NCBI RefSeq assembly: GCF_045788535.1
Contig: NZ_CP074074.1
Location: 1,240,001 to 1,304,000 of the forward strand
Length of the DNA stretch: 64,000 nt
Direction: 5' to 3'
DNA from: Allotamlana fucoidanivorans
Lineage (GTDB): Bacteria; Bacteroidota; Bacteroidia; Flavobacteriales; Flavobacteriaceae
The position numbers and the translations under genes were made by a program. Shown here piece by piece: positions 24,618-34,572 of this stretch. A model generated the notes under the pieces. That model searched no databases and was not told the origin of the DNA. It worked only from the letters and a program-made list of their open reading frames with translations. The first letter of the stretch is position 1; each line of letters starts with the position of its first letter.

Positions 24618-26640
24618 TTAATGCTTTAAATACATCCAGACCACAGTCTAAGAATTGTGCATATTCAATTGGATCTGGAGCATAACCTATTGGAGCATTC
24701 AAAATTTTCGTGCCATCCTGATTTAAAAGGACATAATATGGTTGCGAATTTGTCTGGAAAAATTGAGTTTGAAAATTTGCCCATTTATGGCCATAGTTTT
24801 CCAATAACCTAGTACCTCCATTTACTCTGTTAACTTCTACTTGTTGTGCTTTTGGCAAGTCCTTTTTATCATCTACATACAGAGAAATAAGAACGTAATC
24901 GTTTCTTAAAAACTTATCAATATTGGCTATGGGCCAAACATGTTCTTCCATCTTTCGGCAGTTAACACAGGCATATCCTGTAAAGTCCAACATGATAGGC
25001 TTATTTACTTTTTTAGCATATTCAATACCCGTTTTTAAATCCTTGAAACATTCAAGGTTATTAGGGCAGTCATTGGGTAAAAAGAAGCTATATCCTACGG
25101 GTGGTGCAAGCCCACTTAAAAGCGTTAATGGTCTATACGTATTTGTATCTTGATTTACTCTAAAACCAGAAGCTAAATAGATTGTAAATGCTAAAACTAA
25201 TATCGCAAATGAAATTCTAAAGAATGATAGTTTTTTAATGGGTGAGTCATGTGGAAATTTTATTTTTCCAAATAAGTAAAGAGCTAATCCACCAAAAAGT
25301 ACTATCCAGATTAGTAAAAAAGGTTCGATTTTAAGAATACCCCAATGGGCAACTAGGTCGGCATTGGACAAAAATTTAAAAGCTAATGCCAATTCCAAAA
25401 ATCCAAGTACCACCTTAGTAGTGTTTAGCCATCCACCAGATTTTGGTAAAGCATTCATCATATTAGGAAACATTGCAAATAATGCAAAAGGTAATCCCAA
25501 AGACACCCCAAAACCTGCCATACCGGCGGTTAATTGCCAAGCACCTCCATCAGCCGTTAAAGAACCTGCCAATAATGAGCCCAAAATTGGTCCGGTGCAT
25601 GAAAATGAAACGATGGCTAATGTCAGTGCCATAAAAAAGATACCAACAATACCACCCACATTTTCTCCTTTTGTAGTTTTGTTGGTCCAGCTTGCGGGTA
25701 ATGTAAGCTCATAGAATCCGAAAAAGGAAAATGCAAAAAACAGAAAAATGGCAAAGAAAATTATATTAAGCCAAATATTGGTTGAAATTTCGTTGAGTAT
25801 ATCTGGATTAACTGAATCTAATAGGTGAAACGGAACACTCAACAAAATATAAACGGCAAATATGAAAAACCCATAGAGTAATGCCTTAGAAACTCCACCC
25901 TTATTCCTTTCACCTCCCTTTTTAGTAAAGAAGCTAACTGTTAAAGGAATCATTGGAAATACGCAAGGAGTCAACAACGCCAATAGACCCCCAAAAAATC
26001 CTAGTGCAAAAATGCTCCATAATGATTTGCCCGAATTCTCTATCGAGGTAGATTCACTTCGTAACTCATCAGCACAAACTATTTCAGATTTTGCTAAGTT
26101 TTCGGGTTGTAAACCATACAATTCTTGGTTTATTTCATTGTTGTTAATAGTGGGATCAATTGTCTCCACAACATCCATCTCATTGGTCGCATTACTTCTA
26201 AGATTGAATATCAATTGAATTTCATTTGGCGGTAAGCACCTTTTATCATCACAAACCATAAATTCTACAGAACCCAATACTCTTGATATGTCTCCAGATA
26301 CTTTTATTCTTTGTATGAACTCTGCTGAATTTTCAAAGAACTTAATTTCCATACCGAATACAGGGTCATCTACAGTGTGCCCCTCAGGTTCAGATGTTTT
26401 TCCTATTAATTCTAACCCATCGACAACTTCAAATGCCAAAGTTGTAGGGATTGGCCCATTTTCTGGAACAATCTGAGAATATAGATGCCATCCTCCGTCA
26501 ATTTTAGCCCTCGCAATAAGCTCGTATTCATTTTCAGAAATGCTTTCTACAGACGTTGTCCACTTTACGGGTTCGTATATTTGAGCATCAACTGTAAATA
26601 CTGAGATCAGGGCTACAAGAAAAAGAAATCTTTTTATCAT
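24610..26640 (-). CDS. dsbD: Thiol:disulfide interchange protein DsbD
   Basis: 676 residues with all three DsbD parts. After the signal peptide comes a periplasmic alpha-like domain (VCDDKRCLPPNE, cysteine pair). A membrane domain of about eight helices has its redox cysteines in LLTPCVFPMIPL and SFSCTGPILGS. The C-terminal thioredoxin-like domain has CVNC at 558-561 in DFTGYACVNCRKMEEHVW. DsbD moves electrons from cytoplasmic thioredoxin to periplasmic thiols. Here it sits among a TlpA-like protein, a second alpha-like domain protein and a trxB remnant, suggesting a dedicated reducing chain for this locus. Confidence 0.92.
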   Translation of the reverse strand: MIKRFLFLVALISVFTVDAQIYEPVKWTTSVESISENEYELIARAKIDGGWHLYSQIVPENGPIPTTLAFEVVDGLELIGKTSEPEGHTVDDPVFGMEIKFFENSAEFIQRIKVSGDISRVLGSVEFMVCDDKRCLPPNEIQLIFNLRSNATNEMDVVETIDPTINNNEINQELYGLQPENLAKSEIVCADELRSESTSIENSGKSLWSIFALGFFGGLLALLTPCVFPMIPLTVSFFTKKGGERNKGGVSKALLYGFFIFAVYILLSVPFHLLDSVNPDILNEISTNIWLNIIFFAIFLFFAFSFFGFYELTLPASWTNKTTKGENVGGIVGIFFMALTLAIVSFSCTGPILGSLLAGSLTADGGAWQLTAGMAGFGVSLGLPFALFAMFPNMMNALPKSGGWLNTTKVVLGFLELALAFKFLSNADLVAHWGILKIEPFLLIWIVLFGGLALYLFGKIKFPHDSPIKKLSFFRISFAILVLAFTIYLASGFRVNQDTNTYRPLTLLSGLAPPVGYSFFLPNDCPNNLECFKDLKTGIEYAKKVNKPIMLDFTGYACVNCRKMEEHVWPIANIDKFLRNDYVLISLYVDDKKDLPKAQQVEVNRVNGGTRLLENYGHKWANFQTQFFQTNSQPYYVLLNQDGTKILNAPIGYAPDPIEYAQFLDCGLDVFKALNE

Positions 26641-26784
26641 AATAGTTTTGTTATAGGTTGGTAAATAAAATTATCCAGTAATTCTAATGATTGTCTCAAA
26701 ACGTACAATTGAGACAATTTTATCCTTAGACTTTACTGTTAAATCGTATTATTTTAAGATAAATCTCTTAATGTATTTAGGAAA

Positions 26785-29589
26785 CTATTGATCAGTTAAC
26801 TCAGGTTTAAAGATGACCTCATAGGATTTATAGTTGTCCAACAATTTTGAGGTTATTTCTTGAATATCCTTTTGGGTAATCGAATTAACAATATTTTCAA
26901 AATTTTCTGGAGCATTCCTATTATAGCCATCCCTAACCCATGTTCTAATTGCTGAAATTTCATAATTATTAGAGCTTTTACTCTCTTGACGTTCCTTTAG
27001 GAAATTAGCTAGTACTTTATCCAGGTCATTTTGCTTTATATTCCCATTTTTAATTTTTAATATTTCATTATGTACAATGGAAGTAAGTTTTTCAGCCATA
27101 TCAGGATTGCAATCAAAACTAACAGATAGATAGGCTATAGATCTTGGCTCCCTTGATAGAGAACCTCTTACACCTGCTCCATAGGTGCCTCCTTCTTCTT
27201 CCCTTAAAGACTCTGTATATCTTAATTGCAGGATACTACCTAAGGCATCCATTAATAACTCATCCTTAATAGTATAAGGCATTTCATTTTTATAAGCAAT
27301 TCTCACTGATGCCTTCGGATCTTCCATAGGTAGATAAATATCTTTATCGATATTATCAGTAGTCCACTCTACTGTATTATCTTTCCATTTTTCTTTCTCA
27401 GGTGTTGTTGGAATACTGCCTAAATACTGCTCAATTAGTGGTTTTAAAATTTCTTCTGAAACATCACCAACAATGATGAACTCAAAATCTGATGCGTTTT
27501 CAAATCTAGATTTATAAAGTTTTTGAATCTTATCAAAGTTTATATCGTCTATATATTCTTTATTAAATAAACGCCTCTTTGGATGATTGTAACCGTACAA
27601 AGTCGTTATAATACTGTCGTTCATTTTATAACTTAAGTTTTGACTTCTAGCTATTAAGTTGTTTTCGAGATTTTGTATGGCTACATCAAAAGCTTTTTTG
27701 TCAAATCGGGGTTTGGTGAAATGTAGGTTCAACAATTGCAACATGGTTTCGACATCCTCTGTGGTAGATGAACCACTAAAAGATTCTATGATATCTGAAA
27801 TCCTTATCGATACTCTTGCAGTCTTACCAGCCAAAACCTTCGAAAGTTCGTTAGCAGAAAATTCATTGATTCCAGAACTAGATACTATACTTGAAACCAT
27901 TTGCGCAGAAGGCAAGTCTTCGTCAGCAATTAGCGACTCACCGCCATCACTGTAACCTAAAAGATCTACAGTATTTTTGTCTTTATCTACAAATTGATAA
28001 TGGACTTTTATACCATTAATAAGTGTATATGTAGTGAATCCTAATCCCGGATGCGTTTCTGTTTTGGTAATTTTACCAGCTTTTAATGCAATACCAGTCA
28101 TTAAAGATTTAGAGCTATTATCTTCTTCGTATGGTTGGAGGCTAGAATCGTTTTCAGTCGTTGAAATGATATTCTTAGCCTGTCCTTCAGTTAGATTATT
28201 TTGACCTTCAACACCAGTTACTATTAATGTTCTGTTTTTAACGGTATAAATTTCGTTTAAGCGATTTAATAATGACTTTTGATCAATATTTTTTACGAGT
28301 TGCTCGATTATCTTAAATTCCTTTTGCTTATCCATAATAGGTTCGTTGTCCAGATAATTCGATTGCATGACTTGGATAATTTCTGCGTGTCTCCGATCAT
28401 CCAGCTTTGCAATTTCGTTTTCGTAAGATTTAATTAATTTGATTTTTGCACGATTTATCTCCGAATTTGTAAACCCATGTCTTACTGCTCTATTGATTTC
28501 AACCATTGCCAGTTTAAATGCTTCCTTTTGCATCCCTTCCTTTGGGAAAACATTAAGTTGAAACTCATTGTGCGCCCTAGAATGTCCTCTCATTCCTGCA
28601 TATACATTAATGAATGGAGAGTCCGGTTGTTGCACTATTTCGCTAAAGCGCTCGGAAAATATCGAGCGGATAATAGAGTTATGCAAATTTTCGTTCAAAT
28701 AGGCAACAGTATTTTTATTATTGCTTACGGCATGGCGGATACCAAATCTAACACTCGCAGTAGATACTTCAGGATCCCTTACCATAATGTATTGCAGTTC
28801 ATCGTTGTCATCTATCACGACAATGTAACGCTCTATGGGATTTTCAACAGGCGGTATTGCAGAGAATTTAGCAATTACTTTTTGCTCCATTTCATCAATA
28901 TCTATGTCTCCCACAATGGCTATAGCCTGAAGGTCTGTTCTGTACCAATCGTGATAGAAGTTCCTAAGGGTTTCATACTCAAAATTTTCAACTATGTCCA
29001 TTAGGCCAATTGGCATACGCTTAGCGTATTTTGAATTGCCATATTTCACACCTAAACTTTGCTGAAAAAGTCTTAATCCTCCACTTTGTCTCGTTCTCCA
29101 CTCCTCTTTTATAACCCCTCTTTCGGCATCGATCTCCTCATCGGTAAGCAGAAGATAATTGGACCAATCATGAAGTATCTGCAAACCAGTGTCTATGAGT
29201 TCTGGTGTAGTTGGAATATTATTGATATTATATACGGTTTCATCAAAAGAAGTATAGGCATTTATATCTCTACCAAAAACGATACCTTCTTTCTCTAAAG
29301 TATTGAGAATGCCTTTGCCTTCAAAATGCTCTGTTCCATTAAAAGCCATATGCTCCAAGAAATGTGCTAGACCTTGCTGGTCGTCATTTTCTAATACTGA
29401 ACCTACGTTTTGAATGATGTAGTAGCTTGCGACGTCCTCGGTGACATCAGTACTGTACAGATAATAGGTAAGCCCGTTAGGAAGAACATCTTTTTTAATA
29501 TTAGAATCTATAGGTAATTCCTGCTTTAAGTTCTGTGCACTAGCAAATGTAATTGAGATTAAACTAAATACTAATAGAAAGTTTTTCAT
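26785..29589 (-). CDS. M16 family zinc protease (pitrilysin-like), secreted
   Basis: 934 residues with a signal peptide (ends ITFASAQ). The inverted zinc motif HxxEH reads AHFLEHMAFNGTEHF at about 81-95, and a downstream glutamate lies in DEEIDAERGVIKEEW. The second half holds the inactive M16 partner domains (VSFDCNPDMAEK, YGAGVRGSLSREPR). Such enzymes degrade peptides, often in the periplasm of Gram-negatives. In this operon it probably trims peptides brought in by the SusC/D pair (inference). About 140 bp separate it from dsbD downstream and about 100 bp from the upstream gene. Confidence 0.9.
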   Translation of the reverse strand: MKNFLLVFSLISITFASAQNLKQELPIDSNIKKDVLPNGLTYYLYSTDVTEDVASYYIIQNVGSVLENDDQQGLAHFLEHMAFNGTEHFEGKGILNTLEKEGIVFGRDINAYTSFDETVYNINNIPTTPELIDTGLQILHDWSNYLLLTDEEIDAERGVIKEEWRTRQSGGLRLFQQSLGVKYGNSKYAKRMPIGLMDIVENFEYETLRNFYHDWYRTDLQAIAIVGDIDIDEMEQKVIAKFSAIPPVENPIERYIVVIDDNDELQYIMVRDPEVSTASVRFGIRHAVSNNKNTVAYLNENLHNSIIRSIFSERFSEIVQQPDSPFINVYAGMRGHSRAHNEFQLNVFPKEGMQKEAFKLAMVEINRAVRHGFTNSEINRAKIKLIKSYENEIAKLDDRRHAEIIQVMQSNYLDNEPIMDKQKEFKIIEQLVKNIDQKSLLNRLNEIYTVKNRTLIVTGVEGQNNLTEGQAKNIISTTENDSSLQPYEEDNSSKSLMTGIALKAGKITKTETHPGLGFTTYTLINGIKVHYQFVDKDKNTVDLLGYSDGGESLIADEDLPSAQMVSSIVSSSGINEFSANELSKVLAGKTARVSIRISDIIESFSGSSTTEDVETMLQLLNLHFTKPRFDKKAFDVAIQNLENNLIARSQNLSYKMNDSIITTLYGYNHPKRRLFNKEYIDDINFDKIQKLYKSRFENASDFEFIIVGDVSEEILKPLIEQYLGSIPTTPEKEKWKDNTVEWTTDNIDKDIYLPMEDPKASVRIAYKNEMPYTIKDELLMDALGSILQLRYTESLREEEGGTYGAGVRGSLSREPRSIAYLSVSFDCNPDMAEKLTSIVHNEILKIKNGNIKQNDLDKVLANFLKERQESKSSNNYEISAIRTWVRDGYNRNAPENFENIVNSITQKDIQEITSKLLDNYKSYEVIFKPELTDQ

Positions 29590-29686
29590 CGTTGAGTTTT
29601 TATGATTTATATAGAAAACGTTAGTTATCTAAAATTCCCTTATTAAGGAAATGTTAATATTAGATCTTGCCAAGAAGTATGAACTC

Positions 29687-30202
29687 TTAAAGTTTCAATT
29701 TTATAAGTTTTTCATTGGGAGGATAGCACTTATTAAGATCACAAGTCTGGTAATAAATCCCACAGGTCAATTCATTACTATAATTACTATTTGTAACTTT
29801 TAAATAGTGAACGAATGTTTGTACTCCATGATAGATGTAAACACCATCGTTATATGCTTCGTCCATAGGTTTGATCCAATCACCTATTTTATATATTCCT
29901 TTTGGCAACTCCAACAGTAATTCTGTTGGGATATAGGGCTGAGTCTTTGGAACGAATGAATAAATATGCCAGCCTGGTAGCAAATTTATTTTCATTATGA
30001 CCGCCAATTGTGATTTGTCTTGCGACCATAAAACGAGGGCATTTAATGATAACGGATCTAAAGAATGACAATCCAATACTTTTAGTTTTACGCTGGCCTC
30101 GGCAACTTTTCTTTGCATTTCTGGTCGTATTAAATCGTATTGTGCCCAGCTATCATGATTTAGAAATAATATAGCAAACACAATAAGGAACTTAATTTTC
30201 AT
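29687..30202 (-). CDS. DsbD-alpha-like periplasmic domain protein
   Basis: 171 residues with a signal peptide (ends HDSWAQ). It resembles a free-standing N-terminal DsbD domain: LLPGWHIYSFVP, PTELLLELPKGIYKIGDW and a late Cys motif, YYQTCDLNKCYPPNE, which mirrors DKRCLPPNE in the full-length DsbD of the same cluster. It may take electrons from that DsbD and pass them to a partner thiol. The start follows the upstream gene by 3 bp. Confidence 0.75.
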   Translation of the reverse strand: MKIKFLIVFAILFLNHDSWAQYDLIRPEMQRKVAEASVKLKVLDCHSLDPLSLNALVLWSQDKSQLAVIMKINLLPGWHIYSFVPKTQPYIPTELLLELPKGIYKIGDWIKPMDEAYNDGVYIYHGVQTFVHYLKVTNSNYSNELTCGIYYQTCDLNKCYPPNEKLIKLKL

Positions 30203-30205
30203 AAC

Positions 30206-31717
30206 CTACAATGTGTTAACTAGCCATTTGTAGCCTCCTGCCTCCGTAAAAAAAAGTTTGTTTTTGTTGGTATCAAACCAGTTTTGCCATTCATCGGCAG
30301 TTTCAAAATTCTCTTCGGTATAGCGATTCAAAATTTTTGTAACCAATTCATCTTGTTCCCCTTTCTTTAATAAATCTATACACGTACTTAACAACTCAAG
30401 TTTTCTAGTGGAGACCTTTAAAGATTTTACATCTTCATCAACAACCATCCCATAGTATCCCTTGTCCTTTTCAAAACCTATGTATTCAATATTTTCGTCT
30501 AAATATTCAGTATATGCTGTTACATCATTACCAAATTGTTCGTGGAAATTGCCCATAAATTTTTTTATATATTCTTCCCACGAAATATCAGGTTGCCTCG
30601 GCCTAGGCGCCCTGTTAACTAGTTGCTCTTCTTCTGAAGTTAAAGTTTCACCTCTTTCTTTTTTAGCAATGGCATTGGTTCGTTCTTCTTCATTTTTGTC
30701 ATGAAACTCCCTAATTACCTGTATATATTCTTGATAGGCTTCTTCAGTAAGATAATATTTTATTTGATCAATATATTTTCGAGTGAAAATGAGTTGTTCC
30801 GTTTTTTTTGCAATAATCTTTTGGCCTTTAAATTTGCTCATATAGTGAACGGCATTGGCAAAAACCTTTTTAGCCTCTTCAGTCATATAATCGGGAGAAG
30901 CACTAAAACCCCATAATAAAAAGTTACCATGCCTTCCAATGGCTACAGCATTTATATCTTTTGTGGATACACCGCCTGAAATAAATTCAGTTTCTGGAGA
31001 ATCCAAAAACCCATCAAATGATGAAACTTGCCCTATTCTATAACCTTTACCTTCTAGATAGCCCTCTGTTTGCACTTGCCACATGGGTATAGAGTCAGGT
31101 AGGTTTTTACCCGATAGATAATGAAGCGCACCACTAGGTATAGGTTTATTTTTAATTGTTAGTTCAACTTCATAAGGCTGATTAAAAATCGTGTGATCAT
31201 AATTGATGTTATGTGCGTGAGCATCCAAACACAAACAGTACCAATCTAATTTTGAACCTACAGGAGATGACATGACAGGAGCGGTATGCCCTATAAAAAT
31301 GGTGGCATGGTCAAATTCATCGCTTATGTATTTAGGAGGTTTGTACCCTATTGTTTGGCCATTTTCATCTTTTTCTTCAACTGCATTGGTCTTTGGATCT
31401 GGGATATGATCAAATATAGTAACATCATATTCTGCAGATAAGCTGGAATCATAATCCCTTGCATCTACTCCTTTTACAACTTTAAAGTAGCTATTCAAAT
31501 AATCAATAAATGCAGAGTATCTTTTTGGATATTCTTCTTTAAAACGTTCATTATCCAAAGATCCGGTAACATAAAATCCTAATCTCTTGGGCATGTCTCG
31601 CTCTGGCTGAAAACCTACATACAGCACTTTGATATCTGATTTTTGTTGTGCCTCTAAACTTTCATAGAAAAGTGAGATAACAAAAAAAATGGCAATTTTT
31701 AAAATATAGTTTTTCAT
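30206..31717 (-). CDS. Secreted protein of unknown function, amidotransferase-like fold
   Basis: 503 residues from the ATG at 31717 (MKNYILKIAIFF), chosen because it places a clean signal peptide ending in LEAQQ at the N-terminus; an in-frame ATG 13 codons upstream is weaker. The N-terminal half (IKVLYVGFQPERD, ATIFIGHTAPV, then IGRHGNFLLWGFSASPDYMTEEAKKVFANAVHYM) recalls ThuA/glutamine-amidotransferase-like secreted proteins, in which a late F.NAV.Y helix is common. The C-terminal part is charged and helical. I cannot name a family. It shares the strand with the SusCD run but is set apart from it by a hairpin terminator. Confidence 0.5.
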   Translation of the reverse strand: MKNYILKIAIFFVISLFYESLEAQQKSDIKVLYVGFQPERDMPKRLGFYVTGSLDNERFKEEYPKRYSAFIDYLNSYFKVVKGVDARDYDSSLSAEYDVTIFDHIPDPKTNAVEEKDENGQTIGYKPPKYISDEFDHATIFIGHTAPVMSSPVGSKLDWYCLCLDAHAHNINYDHTIFNQPYEVELTIKNKPIPSGALHYLSGKNLPDSIPMWQVQTEGYLEGKGYRIGQVSSFDGFLDSPETEFISGGVSTKDINAVAIGRHGNFLLWGFSASPDYMTEEAKKVFANAVHYMSKFKGQKIIAKKTEQLIFTRKYIDQIKYYLTEEAYQEYIQVIREFHDKNEEERTNAIAKKERGETLTSEEEQLVNRAPRPRQPDISWEEYIKKFMGNFHEQFGNDVTAYTEYLDENIEYIGFEKDKGYYGMVVDEDVKSLKVSTRKLELLSTCIDLLKKGEQDELVTKILNRYTEENFETADEWQNWFDTNKNKLFFTEAGGYKWLVNTL

Positions 31718-31736
31718 TTTATATGATTTTTTAATT

Positions 31737-31771
31737 AAAAAAGGGTTGCTAACCAAACAACCCTTCTTTTT
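31737..31771 (-). terminator. Intrinsic terminator after the tlpA-like gene
   Basis: On the minus strand AAGGGTTG pairs with CAACCCTT (31765-31758 with 31748-31741) around a 9-base loop and is followed by six T. It ends the susC-susD-tlpA message or works as partial attenuation before the downstream genes. Confidence 0.7.
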
Positions 31772-31823
31772 TTGTTAAAAACTAACTAACTCAAAACAAT
31801 TCTAACAAAATTTTAGGGTGATA

Positions 31824-33032
31824 TTATATTAAAAGTTCATCGAGAAGCTCAAAGGCTTCTTCACCAGAACCTACATATTTTTTGATAATTTTACCTTCTG
31901 GGTCTATAATGAATTTGGTTGGAAATGCACTGACATTGTAGCGAAGTACAAAGTTATCTAATTCACTATCCCTTACATCCATTATTTGTTGCCAGTCGTA
32001 ATCATTTCTCTCAATGAAGTCAATTATCCTTTGCTTCTTATCACCAGAATTGACGCCAAGAATTTCCAACCTATCGTTATACTTTTCATAATATTCCTTA
32101 ACCTTCGGCATCTCTGAAACACACGGTCCGCACCAAATCCCCCAAAAATCTATCATCACATACTTACCTCTAAATGAAGATAAATCAAATTCATTTCCAT
32201 CTAACGTTGAAGTTGTTTTAATTGCTGGGGATAAGGCACCTGCTTTCGTGCTGTTAATTGCATTAACCCTGTATGATACGTCTTTATAAAATGATACATC
32301 TGCTAAAGAACTATCAAGATTATTGAAAGCGTTTATTGCGGTCTCATCCTCAATTTGACTTCGCATCATCATATCGCTTAAATAAAATAATCCAGCTACC
32401 GATGATGGATTGTTTAAAACAAACTTTTGTTTAAGATCATTTACAATTGCACTTACTGAATCTGCTTTCGTCTCAAGGCTTTTTTTAACCTCTTCACTTG
32501 CTTCATAGGTCGACTTTACAAGATAATTGACACTTTCATTCATCAATGGATAAATCTCTTGGTGTAATTTCCCTAATTCATTATTTACATCGTCACTGTT
32601 TTCTGGATAGGCCTCCATGAAATCAGATACCTTACCAGATACTTTTATTTCGGCACCAGGATACAGAATCGTATTTAGATAACCAGATTTTGCAGGATAG
32701 TAGCCCATTGGTGTTTTCTTAATTAACTCATCCATTCGGGTATAGAAAGAAACGTAATGATAACCTTCAATAGAATCCGTTAACTTAAAATTCCCATCAG
32801 TTACAGCCAAGGAATCCATATTGTAACCCAATCCATCGTAATCCTTGTTTGGTACTCTATAATACAGATAGTTATTTCCAAGTCCGCTAATTGTACCCTC
32901 TATAGAATAGGTTGTTGGCTCTACTTCCTCAATTTCTTTTGGCTCATTCTTGCACATAAGTAACAAGAAAACCATGGCGAATAAGGGAATATAAGCCATT
33001 ATAGTTCTTAGGTTTTTAGCTTGATTTTTCAT
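31824..33032 (-). CDS. TlpA-like thioredoxin lipoprotein with DUF4369
   Basis: 402 residues from the ATG at 33032, which gives a lipoprotein signal with Cys in FLLLMCKNEP. An in-frame ATG 14 codons upstream would bury the signal. The N-terminal third fits DUF4369 (YSIEGTISGLGNNYLYYR). The C-terminal part is an AhpC/TSA-TlpA thioredoxin fold with active-site CGPC at 301-304 in DFWGIWCGPCVSEMP and the cis-Pro in SAFPTKF. It is probably a reductase kept reduced by DsbD. It follows susD by about 90 bp on the same strand. Confidence 0.87.
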   Translation of the reverse strand: MKNQAKNLRTIMAYIPLFAMVFLLLMCKNEPKEIEEVEPTTYSIEGTISGLGNNYLYYRVPNKDYDGLGYNMDSLAVTDGNFKLTDSIEGYHYVSFYTRMDELIKKTPMGYYPAKSGYLNTILYPGAEIKVSGKVSDFMEAYPENSDDVNNELGKLHQEIYPLMNESVNYLVKSTYEASEEVKKSLETKADSVSAIVNDLKQKFVLNNPSSVAGLFYLSDMMMRSQIEDETAINAFNNLDSSLADVSFYKDVSYRVNAINSTKAGALSPAIKTTSTLDGNEFDLSSFRGKYVMIDFWGIWCGPCVSEMPKVKEYYEKYNDRLEILGVNSGDKKQRIIDFIERNDYDWQQIMDVRDSELDNFVLRYNVSAFPTKFIIDPEGKIIKKYVGSGEEAFELLDELLI

Positions 33033-33123
33033 TTTTTTATTTAAATAATCTTTTAAATAAGTGAGTCGAAGCAAACCAAATACAAATATTTCTTTATATT
33101 TGATTTGCTATGATTCTAATAAA

Positions 33124-34560
33124 TTAATATTGGTTTTGTTGTGTAGCTCCTCCGCTTAATATAACAATCTCATCACCGATTGGTCGAGCATATCTCCTAT
33201 CATCGGGTTGTATGGTAACCGTTTCCCCATTAGCTGATCTAGATAAAATGATAGGATCTGTTAGCGGATCGTTATTTAAACGTTTAATGTCCATAAAACG
33301 ATACTCATAAGGATCTTCCCTTCTGCGCTCTTCAATAATGGTCTCAACAGCACCTTTTGCATCCGAAGGAATTGCTAATGCGGTGTAATTATCTAGGTGA
33401 AACCTATGAGATCTTACTATTTCCACATCTGCCATAGCACCTGAAATATCATTGTTTCTTGCCTTACATTCTGCTCTAGTTAAATACATTTCTGGCACTC
33501 CAGGTCCAGCAGGATTGTAACCCACATATGAATTCATGTAATGAACCCATGGATTAGTTGTAGCTCCATACCTAGTAAACCAGCCTTCTATAAAAAACAG
33601 GTTTCTAATGTCATTATCATCATATAAATCTAGCAATTCTTGGCTAGGGCTTGTATTCCAATTACCATTAGTATAGTTTATATAAAAATATTTATCTACA
33701 TAAAAATCGGCAATTGAAGTACCTGAGAATGGCACTTGTTCCGCGGTATTTGGATAAACAAAATCTCCATACCAAAATGTATAGTCAAGTTCATATACCT
33801 CCGTTGCATAGTCTATCATTGCGCTATGCCCTGCAAGCGCATTGTTAGCATGTTCAAGTGCTTTATCATAATTGCCTAAATAGAGATGTATACGAGAAGC
33901 TACTGCATTAACTGTGGCCTTATTAATTCGGTAAACAGAACGCTTTTCGTCTGAGGGGTATTTCAAGGCCATCTCGAGTTCCGATAGAATAAAATCAAAA
34001 GTCTGTCGAAGTGTAGCTCTAGATTGATTTTCAGTTAAAGATGATGTCTTTCTTAACACCATTCCCAATTCATTGGCATTTGCTTCGCTAGGATAAAGAT
34101 TATAAATTACAGCTAACTCAAAGAGGTAATAGGCTCTGTAGAAATGACTTTCTGCTATAAGCAATTCCTTTAATCCAGGTTCGTCACTTTCTATGAGTTC
34201 GCCAGAATTAATATAATCAAGTACTAAATTGGCTCTTAAAATGTAAAAGAAAAATGGACCCCAAGTTCGATCACTATCTCTATTGATTTTAGTATTAAAC
34301 AAATATTGATCTATTTGTGTCTGACTAAAAGTAGTACTTTCATCCAAGATACTTTGAGGCATACTACTATTGTCTGTACACCATAGGCCCACTTGATTTG
34401 GAATAGCTGGCATTCCCATGCCATTAAATAATTTATCTAATTCATCAATTCTTGTAATTTCAATATTACTGTTAATTTCAGGTTCTTGGTCTAGAAAATC
34501 GTCGTTGGAGGCGCAATTAGCTAAGAACAATATGAGGATAACTAAATATATATTTTTCAT
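33124..34560 (-). CDS. susD: SusD/RagB-type substrate-binding lipoprotein
   Basis: 478 residues with lipobox Cys16 in ILFLANCASNDDFLD. Features of the family are the TPR-like helices (ESHFYRAYYLFELAVIYN, ASRIHLYLGNYDKALEHANNAL) and the C-terminal region EIVRSHR..ETIIEERRREDPYEYRFMDIKRL. It binds the ligand at the cell surface and acts as a lid on SusC. It starts 12 bp after susC. The ligand is not evident; the absence of glycoside hydrolases and the presence of proteases argue against a polysaccharide locus. Confidence 0.92.
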   Translation of the reverse strand: MKNIYLVILILFLANCASNDDFLDQEPEINSNIEITRIDELDKLFNGMGMPAIPNQVGLWCTDNSSMPQSILDESTTFSQTQIDQYLFNTKINRDSDRTWGPFFFYILRANLVLDYINSGELIESDEPGLKELLIAESHFYRAYYLFELAVIYNLYPSEANANELGMVLRKTSSLTENQSRATLRQTFDFILSELEMALKYPSDEKRSVYRINKATVNAVASRIHLYLGNYDKALEHANNALAGHSAMIDYATEVYELDYTFWYGDFVYPNTAEQVPFSGTSIADFYVDKYFYINYTNGNWNTSPSQELLDLYDDNDIRNLFFIEGWFTRYGATTNPWVHYMNSYVGYNPAGPGVPEMYLTRAECKARNNDISGAMADVEIVRSHRFHLDNYTALAIPSDAKGAVETIIEERRREDPYEYRFMDIKRLNNDPLTDPIILSRSANGETVTIQPDDRRYARPIGDEIVILSGGATQQNQY

Positions 34561-34572
34561 AATCTATTTTTT

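Noticed and set aside
25364..25714. 116-codon plus-strand frame
   Set aside because: Antisense to the DsbD membrane helices, low-complexity composition.
28477..29004. 175-codon plus-strand open frame
   Set aside because: It lies fully antisense to the conserved M16 protease, whose motifs are intact, and has no recognisable domain.
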